Below, in pieces: positions 25,303-37,115 of a DNA stretch of 64,000 nucleotides; the stretch's first letter is position 1; the number at the start of each line of letters is the position of its first letter. The stretch comes from Notospermus geniculatus (taxonomy: Eukaryota > Nemertea > Pilidiophora > Heteronemertea > Lineidae): positions 31,797 to 95,796 of the forward strand of contig NMRB01002313.1 in assembly GCA_002633025.1 (NCBI GenBank), in the 5' to 3' direction. Both the position numbers and the translations under genes were made by a program. The notes under the pieces were generated by a model. It searched no databases, was not told where the DNA came from, and saw only the letters and a program-made list of their open reading frames with translations.

Positions 25303-27531
25303 AACAAAGCGAGTTGCCTTTGGTCGTGTGGCTAGTTGGTAACATGCTCACGACCGTTGCCTTGTGTGCGATGGAGTGGCATTGCCTCGAAAATTGCTTA
25401 CGAGAGTTGCTAGCAGAAAACTTTTCCATAGTCTGATTCTAAAGAGATTGAGATTACGTATGACAAACATACATTTAAAATAGCACGTACTTACAAATCG
25501 TGGCGTGTCTCGGAATCTCAGGTGACTGAGTACTGAAACACAAATACGGTAATATAGATTTACCATCTAGAAACCGATAGGAATTGTCACGAAATAGGTC
25601 GAGCATGAAACTGTAAAATATTACCGCAATACATGTGACCAAAAATAGTCACATGTCCTGCCGTTATTTTTGATGTGACTCATTTCTTTCCTGCGTGATT
25701 CTGTAGATCACAGGAGACGAAAGTATATGAAATCACGCTGGGAATTTTGCGGAGACTTGGAATCGAGGTCGATAAGATTGGAAAAACTCACAGCCTATAC
25801 TTATAAAATTCTTTCTGAATTCTAATACGCAGAGTATGGACACCATGGGACGAATTCTCAAAGAATACCACGGTGTAGATTTCGTTTGGTATTTTTGTGG
25901 TCAAGTCAAGCAAAAGGCCTAATTAATGTCTTCAATTCGCACTCTGGTTTACACCCAACATTTCTCACGCACTGAACTCTTGGGACGCATTGCCTAACTT
26001 GGTATCGTTCTTATGGTGTCTTCCATCCAACTTTGCCTTTCGTTCCTCCACATGATGGAGTTCAGCTTTCTAGCCTACTAATCAGAATCAAAGACCTGCA
26101 TTCGTCCTCAAGTAGGCCCTACTCGACTCAACTTTGGCATATCTATCCACTTGAACATGAAAAAGTATGACAAGGACTTGAAGTGTCTTCCTCGTTGATA
26201 TCCGAACTTGACCCTAGTATAGGCACGGCGCCAATATCGACCTGGTTTTGTGATTTTCTCCTTTCCAGTTCGATTTCCCCGCCTCTGAACCATAGATTGA
26301 AGATTTCCCACGGCTAATTCCTTTCACTCCATCGGGTGTATTTCACAAAGCGAATACTGTGTCGTCAGATAACTCTCAATCTCAGATCGCGCGCAACGCC
26401 CACGACCACGTCGCGAATTTCCCCCGCTTTTCCTGTGCGCTGATATCAGTTGCATATTTAGCCGCTTGATCGCGATATGCTGTCATATGGCAGAAAGATT
26501 GTAAGGACGTGGTTCGTGGAATAGTTTGCTGGTACTAGTAAAGAATACTTCTGTCTCATGTAGCTGTATACCTTCGATAGACGGGGGAAGACATTTTCGG
26601 AAGGGTGTGTAACTGTCTGCTCTGCAGCCAGCGGCTGCAGCCAGCCGTTAAAGCACTGCAATTAAGGTGTGGGCTTTCGTATTGCGGGTGAAATACCTAC
26701 AATGTTCACCTAATGGCGGTTTACTTTTCAAAAACGAATTTCACAGCTGACTAGAGAAGGCCTATGTTATCGCAACGCATAAAGGTTTGCAAATCAATGG
26801 AGTATCGATAGTTCAGTTGGCCTAGATCAATCCGAACTAGGACAGATGGTCGTGGTATATACTATAGTTGGGAGAAATATTGGCGCAGCTGGTGTGGTCT
26901 TATGCTGTAAGCTGAGGATACCTTAAAACTTGGGGTCTGGGCCTAGGCCTAGTGACAGTGATTCCTGACGATTACGCGCCTTGTCTTTGCCAGAAGGTTG
27001 GTGACGTATTTTCACGTGCTTACGTCATATCTTGCCAATAGTGACGGAAAACATTGGAGTACTTCTGTGGTTATCATCGAACTACTGACACAATCACTGC
27101 GAAATGGTGATTCGATGCCAAAGGCGATAGGAGGGGAGGAGACTGTCCATCATAGCTCGGCTTGTGGATTTGGCTTGTTTTGTTTTGGAAACATTCTAGG
27201 AAACTTACTGCAGTTTCTGGTTTCTGACTAATGTCTACGACATAATGGCAAGGCCGGGAATGGCAAGGATCTCAAGGCTCATTGGAACATAAAGTATGTT
27301 AAAAGGATATGAAAATCAGGTGGATGCATAACTTCTTCATTGTGAAAAATTAGAGGTAGGTACATGTACGTTTGCTCAAGTTGGGTATGAGTTAAATTAA
27401 AATTCATAATACAGCCCTATAGATTTTTGGTAAAACATAACACATGCATTACGTAACACACATTTATTTCAGGGCCGTATTTACATGTAGCTTTTTGGTC
27501 CGGCGGGGGGGGGGCAAAAGTCTCTCTGGGG

Positions 27532-27635
27532 NNNNNNNNNNNNNNNNNNNNNNNNNNNNNNNNNNNNNNNNNNNNNNNNNNNNNNNNNNNNNNNNNNNNN
27601 NNNNNNNNNNNNNNNNNNNNNNNNNNNNNNNNNNN
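27532..27635. other. Assembly gap (104 N)
   Basis: A run of N begins inside the G-rich MITE that corresponds to 14638-14812. The sequence lost is probably the low-complexity G/C tract of that element. Confidence 0.95.
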
Positions 27636-28702
27636 TCCACATTAGGTGCTTGTCCACGTGAGAGTTTTCTCGTGTGAGTTGGCTCTCAATGGGCAATTCA
27701 CCATTGTTGATTTTCTTTCGACCTACGTCGAAGTGACACGGACACCTGCCCGTAGTTTTCTAGGCTGAGTTGCCCATATACATGTAGCCAGCCAACTTCG
27801 GTGAGGATACTCTCACATGGAGGTGCGGCATCAACTCATTCACTAGACTGAATGGTACAATATATAGCTAATGTAAATATTATCGGTGATTTACTATATA
27901 TTTATTTACTTCTAAAAAGATTACTGTGCATACATCCACACTGTGCAAAGCAATTACTTCAGGAGAGTGCACTAGGAAATGCTCCACACATGCCAATCAG
28001 GCTCCACGCAGTCGTGTTTACCTGATGGGGACAATACACCTCTGTCGTACCACGTGATTTATGCAAATCGCGTGGTTGAAATCGACTTGATGGTGAAATT
28101 TTGAAGAACATCAAAAGATAAAGCAGTCTATTTCTCAGGAGAGAATTATGTTATCACCTTTCCCGCGACATAAAAAACCCTATCGCGCCAACTCATTCAG
28201 ATATTTTGAGGTCACACCCATCCACCACAATTAAATATTTGATCAAACACACTTATCAACTTTAGGGTCATTCACTGTGAACAGACACATATGTTTACAT
28301 ACATTTCTTGTTATACGGGCTTTCCAGGCATATATGCCTAGGCCTGTTCTACCTGGGCCTACGTCACGTGCTGGGTTTCTACTTTATGTGGTTTCCAAAG
28401 GCATTATCGCAAATGTTTTGATCGATTCAGTTCACAACTGGCAGGTTTTGAAGTACTCTGTCGCATAAAACTTTTTTTATCGCGAAGCGATACGCAGGGC
28501 TATAGGCCTAGTAATGAGCTTACTGATGATAGAATGATGGAGTTACGTCAACCGGCAATCGTCAGTTTTGTCTTCTCTTATATATACGTCACCAGCCGCG
28601 CATGCTCTTTAGATATCTTACCAAAGTTTCTGAGTCATGCTCAGCACTGCCACACATCGTCATGTGCATTTTTCGCATCATCTTCAGCACATGCCCCCAA
28701 AC

Positions 28703-28760
28703 CCATTTTGGTTCCAGAAGCCGCCGCTAGGGCTAGGGGCGGCTTCTGGAACCAAAATGG
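28703..28760. repeat. Perfect 23 bp inverted repeat at the end of copy B
   Basis: Arms 28703-28725 and 28738-28760 (outer end CCATTTTGGTTCCAGAAG) pair perfectly around a 12 bp loop. A/B homology ends within the left arm. It is a small MITE-like hairpin; it may mark the duplication breakpoint or an assembly switch point. Confidence 0.75.
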
Positions 28761-29251
28761 CCCGAAACTGCAGCGATGTTCGATTACGACAAGAAATCGA
28801 ACTTGGGGACCGCCACATGCGCAGTAAGAGTGGAAACTGTCTCTTTCGGCGCATTACGTCATCATATCTAAATCCAACCAGTCCACGATTTATGACTACG
28901 CCTAGAGTCTGCCCAAAATAGTTCCGTGTGGTGCACAGGCCTAATCGGCATCCTTCAAAAAATGTATGATTTATAAATCATCTGTGGTAGGAAGCAATCT
29001 GTACTTTGGATAAATTTGCACTGTACGTGTACACATAGAACGTAATGACGTTGCATTCCAGTGACGAAATGGTATTTCCGAGAGTTGGCGGGTGCAGTGT
29101 TGGCCAACATACGATGAAAATGATAAAAACCACTTTATACAACAATTACTGAATACATACGGTGTGTACAATAGTTTTTTCCCGGTTGATATGCTGTTCG
29201 TGATGGAAACAGAAAACGATTTTGTCTGCGGCTCTGAAATCAACACTAATT
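28761..29251. other. Unannotated single-copy stretch
   Basis: About 490 bp. I see no gene, repeat or conserved motif here. Confidence 0.4.
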
Positions 29252-30771
29252 TTCTATTGGACTGCTTCACGTGAGGGTTTCAACGCGTGTGAGTTGGCTC
29301 CCATTAGAGAGTTTTCGCAAAGCCCCCGAAACGCCAACGCGAACGCCAAATCCATTGTTCGATGCCACGAAGAGAGCACCGGACAAAAGGATAGGCGTTC
29401 GCATTGACGTTTCGGGGGCTTTGCGAAAACTCCCTAATGGGCAACTCGCCATCGTTAGTTTCCTTAATATACTTACGCTAGGACCAGTGACACAAACGGC
29501 TGCCCAGTTTTCTACGGTGTTGCCCATAGAAAGCCAACCATATCACATAGCCCGCGGACTCCACCTGCGCATGCGCAATCTTTATGTAAATCAGCCACTA
29601 TTCATTTCACAATACTGATCTGGAAATACCACTCAAGGGAGTTTTCGCCAAGTCCCGAAACGCCAACGCCAAACCTCATTGTTCATTGCCACGCGGAAGA
29701 GAGCACCGAACAAAAGGATAGACGTTCTTGATGGCGTTTCGGGGGCTTCGCGAAAACTCTATAATAGGGAGTTTTCGCCAAGCCCACGAAACGCGGACGC
29801 GAACGTGAATCCTATTGTTCGCTGCTGTCTTCGTGACATCGAACAATGGGATTGGCGTTCGTATTGGCGTTTCGGGGGCTTTGCGAAAACTGGCTATTTG
29901 CGGAGACGTGAAACGACGATTTTGACTTACGGGCGACCCTGACGCGCCCTGTCGCCAATGATCGCGATGGGCCTGTGTAATGGTTGATGGTAGAGACACG
30001 GGGTTCCCATAATGACGTTCGTCTGAGCCAGAGTACATTGCACAGAGACCAAATAGGTCAGCACGATTGCTGATGATTTGGATAAACTCTTCTAATGGAG
30101 GTTTTTCATTAGATTAAAACGTTTTACATGATTGCTGTCGGTGATTATTGTGATATAGGACAGGGTAAGATTGGACATGTTGGAGACTCGGAGGCAGATG
30201 GGATACTGAACATGACACAGGACCATGCACGACCAGTATCAGAGGAGGTCAGCAGTGGCAATGGCGTGGTCCTCTAAGGGTGAGCCAAAGTCAATGTTTC
30301 CCTGTAAATGATCAAAACCTCTAACCCCATCTGACTCACTGGTTAAACATGAGATAAATGATGCTTCCGGACTACATTTATACATGTCAACAAAAGTCAA
30401 TAACATGATTGTGCCACTCAAATATACTTGGTGCCGCTGTCGAAAGCGTAAGTTAGGTTTCCATCAAAAGTTGGAATTCATGAAGATAAATATCGAAAGA
30501 GGTTTTCCTCTTTTGTCGATGACTATAAGGCAATGCTGACAATATAAAATTACTGCAAAAAATGTATGATATCAGAAATATATAGTTCTGATGATATTTA
30601 TTGCTACAGTACACAAAAATTGCAGTTGTAAGGTCACAGAGGTTTGGCATTGCCGGGGTCCAGTTTCTCCTGTTGGTGATGGTCGGCATTGCTGACCACA
30701 CAGCAGGCTGTTGATATCTTCGAATCGAAGTCCTGACACTGACGCTTTGGGTAGTGTGGGTGGCGCTGAAC
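29252..30771. repeat. 1.5 kb direct repeat, first copy
   Basis: It runs from TTCTATTGGACTGCTTCACG to GTGGCGCTGAAC and is repeated almost identically at 30776-32289. The copies meet at a single N (30772). The right ~850 bp are nearly identical; the MITE-rich left part has scattered changes. Probably two overlapping contig ends left unmerged. Confidence 0.85.
29305..29895. mobile_element. Array of three ~130 bp hairpin MITEs (GGGAGTTTTCGC ends)
   Basis: Three members at 29305-29436, ~29636-29763 and ~29765-29895 each fold into a long hairpin with ends TAGGGAGTTTTCGCAAAGCC and inner CGAAACGCCAACGCGAACG. The first is flanked by AT at 29303-29304 and 29437-29438, and a related repeat at 14866-14885 lacks it. 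Members two and three are almost adjacent. A fragment of the same family lies at 43889-43930. Confidence 0.8.
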
Positions 30772-30775
30772 NATC

Positions 30776-32289
30776 TTCTATTGGACTGCTTCACGTGAGG
30801 GTTTCAACGCGTGCGAGTTGGCTCTCATTAGAAAGCTTTCGCAAAGCCCCCGAAACGCCAGTGCGAACGCCAAACCCATTGTTCGATGCCACGAAGAGAG
30901 CTCCGGACAAAAAGATAGGCGTTCGCATTGACGTTTCGGGGGCTTTGCGAAAACTCCCTAATGGGCAACTCGCCATCGTTAGTTTCCTTAGGACCTTAGG
31001 ACCAGTGACACAAACGGCTGCCCAGTTTTCTACGGTGTTGTCCATAGAAAGCCAACCATATCACATAGCCCGCGGACTCCACCTGCGCATGCGCAATCTT
31101 TATGTAAATCAGCCACTATACATTTGACAATACTGATCTGGAAATACCACTCGAGGGAGTTTTCTCCAAGTCCCGAAACGCGAACGCCAAACCTCATATT
31201 GTTCATTGCCACGAAGAGAGCACCGAACAAAAGGATAGACGTTCTTGTTGGCGTTTCGGGGGCTTCGCAAAAAACTCTATAATAGGGAGTTTTCGCCAAG
31301 CCCACGAAACGCGGACGCGAACGTGAATGCTATTGTTCGCTGCTGTCTTCGTGACATCGAACAATGGGATTGGCGTTCGCATTGACGTTTCGGGGGCTTT
31401 GCGAAAACTCGCTATTTGCGGACGTGAAACGACGATTTTGACTTATCCGGGCGACCCTGACGCGCCCTGTCGCCAATGGTAGCGATGGGCCTGTGTAATG
31501 GTTGATGGTAGAGACACGGGGTTCCCATAATGACGTTCGTCTGAGCCAGAGTACATTGCACAGAGACCAAATAGGTCAGCACGATTGCTGATGATTTGGA
31601 TAAACTCTTCTAATGGAGGTTTTTCATTAGATTAAAACGTTTTACATGATTGCTGTCGGTGATTATTGTGATATAGGACAGGGTAAGATTGGACATGTTG
31701 GAGACTCGGAGGCAGATGGGATACTGAACATGACACAGGACCATGCACGACCAGTATCAGAGGAGGTCAGCAGTGGCAATGGCGTGGTCCTCTAAGGGTG
31801 AGCCAAAGTCAATGTTTCCCTGTAAATGATCAAAACCTCTAACCCCATCTGACTCACTGGTTAAACATGAGATAAATGATGCTTCCGGACTACATTTATA
31901 CATGTCAACAAAAGTCAATAACATGATTGTGCCACTCAAATATACTTGGTGCCGCTGTCGAAAGCGTAAGTTAGGTTTCCATCAAAAGTTGGAATTCATG
32001 AAGATAAATATCGAAAGAGGTTTTCCTCTTTTGTCGATGACTATAAGGCAATGCTGACAATATAAAATTACTGCAAAAAATGTATGATATCAGAAATATA
32101 TAGTTCTGATGATATTTATTGCTACAGTACACAAAAATTGCAGTTGTAAGGTCACAGAGGTTTGGCATTGCCGGGGTCCAGTTTCTCCTGTTGGTGATGG
32201 TCGGCATTGCTGACCACACAGCAGGCTGTTGATATCTTCGAATCGAAGTCCTGACACTGACGCTTTGGGTAGTGTGGGTGGCGCTGAAC
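30776..32289. repeat. 1.5 kb direct repeat, second copy
   Basis: Near-identical to 29252-30771. Unique sequence resumes after GCGCTGAAC at 32290. It contains the second copy of the hairpin MITE array. Confidence 0.85.
30829..31414. mobile_element. Second copy of the three-hairpin MITE array
   Basis: Members at 30829-30960, ~31154-31281 and ~31283-31414 match the array at 29305-29895 in order and spacing, with small substitutions and indels between the copies. Confidence 0.8.
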
Positions 32290-34266
32290 AGTGGCAAAGC
32301 CAGGTCTTGCTGACCTTAACTGCGATTTTGGTGGGTATAACCTTTCATTTGTGCAGGACAGTAGATCGGGTTTAGTGTGGAACGATCCTCGGCGCAATTG
32401 CATGAAAACACTGCAGGAAAAACAGGCTCCCAGTACCGTCGGGCTGAGGGGGCGAGCACTAATGAAGCTGAAATTCTTGTCATTAGGTATAGAAGCTAAA
32501 AACTTGACTAAGATCTAGAAAAATACGACACAACATTCCCGAACCAGCTGTTTTCTGCGATTTTCATTAACAACTCAATCCAACTCAGATGGCCAGGTTA
32601 GAAGTTAAAAAATGTTAACACAACACACGTGAAAAGAAGCTCGGAGAACAAGGCTCGCGTTTCATTTCGGAAGTTTTCTTTAGACTCACTGTGTGCAGAG
32701 ATAGTCCCTGGTATGTTAGACATATGGGTCAGGGAGGTATACAGAAAATACGTATGTACAGTCCTGATCAGAAGTAATCCATCTCTAGTAGTGAACCACT
32801 TTCTGCCGAAAGTTTTTGCCGAGGTGTGTGGAAAGGTTCAGGCCGGCTAGTCTCGGTTGTTCCGAAAAACAACTATCTTCTTGGCCTCAAGTGCCCAAAC
32901 CGTGCTCGTTGGGCGTGGTCCGATGCCGCCAGATGGCTCCGCATGCAGAATCACGTGGTCTGCGACGTCACCTGCTGTTGCTGCCCCTCGCAAGACGTAC
33001 CATAACCCGGATAACACAGATATCTTTGGTTTGGTTATTCCGAAACGTAACTATGCTGGGCTGGGTTGTACCGTAACACAACTATCTTGCCCTCGGTTGT
33101 TTCAAAACACAACCTTCTTGCCGTCAAACCTTGTCTTGGAGAGAGGTAAACGCCAGCAGTGCTAAAGCAAGTGAACGTTAGCAGCGAACACTGCCCGGGC
33201 CGCCTACCTGTAATGCCTCTACATCGATAGTTGGTGCAGAAAAATAAGTTTAAATTGCAGCAATGGAGATAAGAACCTGAATTACAGATAAGAATAATCA
33301 ATGATCAGGTAAATTTCAAGCGTTTGTCAAATACTTTAAAAATTAAAGCTGATTCGCTGCTCGATGAATCGATAAATTTTGGCCAAAACTCCCACCCACG
33401 TGGTGACTCACACAGGGCGCTACCCACTGCCGTCTGAGTTGAGGGTTACATAAGTGGGTCCATGAGTCATTGTGTTGTCAGTTTTGGGACACAATAGTTA
33501 GACGGCGACTGTGAACCAAGTTGGGCAGTAGCAGCAGCATTCACGGTAAATTGTATTGAGGTCGAGAAGGATTGTCCCAACATTGACGGGACGACCGAGT
33601 TGTTACCAGGTACATGGCGTTCTAAACTGATGAGCTACGAGGATTACTGATGGTGAGATTGGATACCTAGACTGTATATACTTTGAGTCATCGGAAGTAC
33701 GACTGACTGAAGGCCTTGTTTCACAACCAAGGCTTGAATTCTCTATCTCAAAACATAGGAATATCTGGTAGACCAAAGGTCTATGTTTGGATTCACCATT
33801 GGGAAATGGTTCGTCGTGTTGGGTGTCGCTAGGACCTCCATAGTTTCATGATTACTGGATGGACTATTTTGTGATAAGTTTAGGGATTTATACAAACTGT
33901 CGTCTAGATGTCTTGGATATCATATAGGCCTACTCGTGTTCAACGGTAGATCCGATATATCGACAACTAGCTGGATTATCACGAAGGTAGGCTTTCGTTT
34001 CAATTCCCCAATGACGTTCAACCCTTGTGAAGTGACCATAGCAACCCTTAGTATGAGAGTGATCCCTCGGAGTCCTTCCATTCGATGGTAGGCCTAGATT
34101 ACCATTTTATGATAAGCTTAAGAGGGTGAAGGGTTCAAGGGGGGGGGTGAAGGTTGAAGAGTTCAATCTACCAGATCTTCGATAGATTTGCTGAATTTAT
34201 GATCGGGGTTAAATTTCGAAAGGGTTCCATTTCCTAGCTATATAGGCCGGGATTCATCCCAATAGA
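32290..34266. other. Noncoding stretch, nothing recognised
   Basis: Open frames are short, with no codon or motif support. Around 32850-33125 a GGTTGTTYCRAAACACAAC-like word recurs three times, which may be a decayed repeat. A short poly-G run lies at ~34140. Confidence 0.4.
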
Positions 34267-34480
34267 TAAAAGAGGCTGTTCATTTTCGTCACTTGAGGAA
34301 TCTTGAGTTGTGATCCTTGGGAAAACGGAAAAAGCTATGCACTTGAAAACTGCAGGGATTATTTGTTGTGCTGTTCAGAATAATAACTGCAATTTGCCGC
34401 TTTATAGCTTTTACCATTTTCTCAAGGATCACAACTCAGATTCCTCAATTGACGAAAATGAACAGTCCCTTTAACATCGC
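34267..34480. mobile_element. MITE with ~70 bp inverted arms
   Basis: Arms beginning near 34267 and ending near 34474 pair over ~70 bp (outer GGCTGTTCATTTTCGTCA; inner TTGTGATCCTTG) around a ~75 bp centre. No coding capacity. Confidence 0.65.
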
Positions 34481-35202
34481 TGTGTATCTATTTTTGGTGT
34501 GAACCAATTGAAAAACATTTAAAAGGGACTCCACAGATGATACATTTTGAGGGGAATTAAACTGAATGACATTGTTAATCAACACTGTTAGTAACGGTTC
34601 ATTCAGGACCATTGTGTGACCTTTTATGACCCTGGGGATCTGTCCTAATCACTAACTCATGACAGACAATCGCGGCATCCTTTGTCCTCGCAATACTGGG
34701 GTTTCTTGGTGAGATTCTTCCAAGAATTGGCCCCTTTCCCTTCATCTCGTCTATTAAGGGGTTCTTGTGCAATGTTACTTCGAATGGGTGATAATCGTTT
34801 CCGTGTGAGTCGGCGTGTTGTGGTAATGAAGGGAAACATGGGATGAAGTGGTCGTTTGCGTAATGGTCGGGGGTGGTCGGCACACGTCGAGGTGTTGGCC
34901 CTGTCGCGTTGGCGGCGCGGGGGCGTGGTCGCTCGGAATAACCCATAGACCCACATGCCATACCTACCTTGCCGTTTAATCAAATAGCGAACCGCCCGAA
35001 TGACGCCAGACTTGTCAATCAAAAATTTAGTTGTTATCTAATGTTCGTCAAAACTTTTGCTGGTAAAAACAAAAACCGGGAGGTATGCTATTTAGGCTTA
35101 ACTGAAGGAGATATCGTCACGAATTAAGCCCAGGAGAGTGCCAAAATATGAGTTTCGAACAAGCGCGTCTTGTGGTCAGTCATAGGCGTACCTTTCTACG
35201 TC
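34481..35202. other. Noncoding stretch with one unsupported minus-strand frame
   Basis: A minus-strand frame of ~120 codons (34599-34961) has no recognisable domain. An overlapping frame has a donor-like GTAGGT at ~34965-34970 after a segment reading FLIDKSGVIRAVRYLIKRQ. This could be an isolated exon, but I cannot connect it to any neighbour. Confidence 0.2.
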
Positions 35203-35204
35203 TA

Positions 35205-35355
35205 AAGCGGGTGATCCACTGTTGCGATTTTGGCTTGAGACGGGGTTGCGTTCCCTTGCGGTTACCTTATATGGCAATCGGAAGTCCTTATAAGGTAATC
35301 GCAAGGGAACGCAACCCCGTCTCAAGCCAAAATCGCAAAAGTGGATCACCCGCTT
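35205..35355. mobile_element. Hairpin MITE with GCGGGTGATCCAC ends, TA-flanked
   Basis: The ~151 bp element is almost a perfect hairpin (AAGCGGGTGATCCACT end) with TA at 35203-35204 and 35356-35357. It shares its terminal 13 bp with the nested element at 9048-9444, though the interiors differ. Confidence 0.75.
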
Positions 35356-35573
35356 TATAGCCAACTTTTAGTTTTGCTGTAGCATGCCTGAGTTTGTCTA
35401 TATAATCAAATACATGGAACAGAAGGCAGATATTTTCATAATGTACACGGACATGACGGACCACTTGAGTCACTTTAGCCCAGGTAACACCCTGTCACTC
35501 GTGTCAGTCGAGGATCACTTGACCTGCAGCTGACAAGGGGACGCTTAAAGGAGCTTGTTCACCAGAATTGAAA

Positions 35574-35673
35574 ATGGAAACCGAAATAATTTTCCGGCCC
35601 ATTTTATGCTCCATTGTTGTATGGACAGTCGTTTGTGTCCTTGCGTATGTCGTAAGGAAACGAACCAACAATG
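35574..35673 (+). CDS. Candidate 5' exon encoding a membrane-anchor peptide or uORF
   Basis: ATG at 35574 opens 33 codons reading METEIIFRPILCSIVVWTVV then CVLAYVVRKRTNN, a hydrophobic segment followed by basic residues, ending at a consensus donor (ATG|gtgagt) in phase 1. The next strong plus-strand acceptor is at 37103, before the LRR gene start. Splicing there would continue the frame only to a TGA that overlaps the LRR ATG as ATGA. It may therefore be a 38-codon uORF in the LRR 5' leader, the first exon of another gene, or chance. Confidence 0.3.
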
Positions 35674-36461
35674 GTGAGTTACCCCCTGAAAGCCAACTCG
35701 GATGAGAAAACTCTGACGTCACCGGCGTGAGGAGCGCTTTCAGTCATCGGCAAGTTTGGTCAGGTCTGACTTTTGCTCTCTGGACGTTCATGTTTCTGGT
35801 TAGTGAAATATAATGATATAAAAATGAGTAATGTGCATTACAACTTAATAATCTTCTAAATTTTTCCATATACTGGCATATCACGACTAATCATCCATAA
35901 AAAATAATTCAATTAAATATTATTTTGGTGCATACGAAACATCGGTGCTGAGACCAAGAATGGCAAGCATTCATCATGTATACATGAGCACCTCGTGTTT
36001 TTAAACCTTGATTAAATACGACGTAATTACGGCAGTGACGGACCTTTATGAGTTTGATTGGCCCATTATATGATAATTATATGATTGCTAATTTCATATT
36101 CATGTCATTGTCATTTCCCAAAATGTCTCATAGTATTCAGTTATTTATTTATTCGCTTTTCATGATCTGTATTAGCCGCAGTTTGTTTTTGAATGGTTCA
36201 GTTCCGGATATTTTGGGCCACTCATCCTCCGACTTGGTGACCGGAAACGATGCCCAAGTTCATCCTGGGTGCTTGAGGTAGCACTACAGGCTGGGTGTTA
36301 TCTCATATCATAAGTTGGATCAGAATTCGTGGCCGAAAAATGTCTCGCCGGGAGGAGACGTTCTGAACCCTCGCCCGTTGCTAGGTAGCCATCTCTTGGG
36401 CATGGCATCTTGAGAGAGGCTGAATGGCAGCACTGGGCAAACTGTTGCACGTCGCTCGTGA

Positions 36462-36543
36462 TAGACTGGTACCCGGTCTATAAATATAAAATATTCGCGA
36501 CAGCCAGTCCAAGCCCCCTAGCGGAGGATCGGGTACCAATCTA
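36462..36543. mobile_element. 82 bp MULE-type MITE with 9 bp TSD
   Basis: Ends TAGACTGGTACCCGGTC and GATCGGGTACCAATCTA, flanked by perfect 9 bp repeats CGCTCGTGA at 36453-36461 and 36544-36552. It is the shortest member of the family seen at 13060-13432. Confidence 0.85.
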
Positions 36544-37115
36544 CGCTCGTGATTGGTTAGAACAAAATATCCACGCCACAACACAGTCCACACTCCAAGC
36601 TCCAGAATGACGTGACACGTTTTGTCTGTGGTGTGGAGGCGACGTCACGGTGGCGTAGTGCAGCAGTGGACAACCAAATTCATGTCATGCACAAAATGAT
36701 AGTGTGTTCAAAGTCCTTCCTGGTTCCCAGAAATGGGGGAGGGTTCGGGGAGTCTCCTTCCAGTTAGAGCAGCGCAGGTAACGGACCTTTACATGTTACT
36801 ACAATTTTTTGAAACCACAATTTGAGGAGTTACGGGGAGGGACGGGTGGTGGTTTCGCTGAAGAACTGCACGTGGCGCTCGGGTTGCCCGAATTTTTATA
36901 GGCTAGCCTACATCGAAAGATGTTGAAAAAGTCTACTGTGGCGTGGGAAGGTGAAACTGATCTACTCTCCATTCCAGTTGGTTAATGCAACAGGTTTTTT
37001 TACCTCTGGCTCCGTCAACTTATTTCGCGAATTGTGTTTTCAGAGTTATAAAATTGTACACTTTAACTTGTTCCTAATATATAGCACTCTTTCTCGTTTC
37101 AGCCCGTCTTTCAAC

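Larger units (their letters stand above)
15984..28715. repeat. Copy B of the ~13 kb direct tandem duplication
   Basis: Same order and orientation as copy A with scattered single-base and short indel differences. It lacks the four copy-A insertions and carries two of its own plus an N run at 27532-27635. No host gene was recognised. Homology stops inside the left arm of a perfect palindrome (28703-28760). Confidence 0.9.

Noticed and set aside
35930-35990. Weak similarity to the LRR coding sequence near 37980-38040 (ATCGGTGCTGA...AAGCATTC.TCAT).
   Set aside because: Too short and patchy to call a pseudogene fragment.
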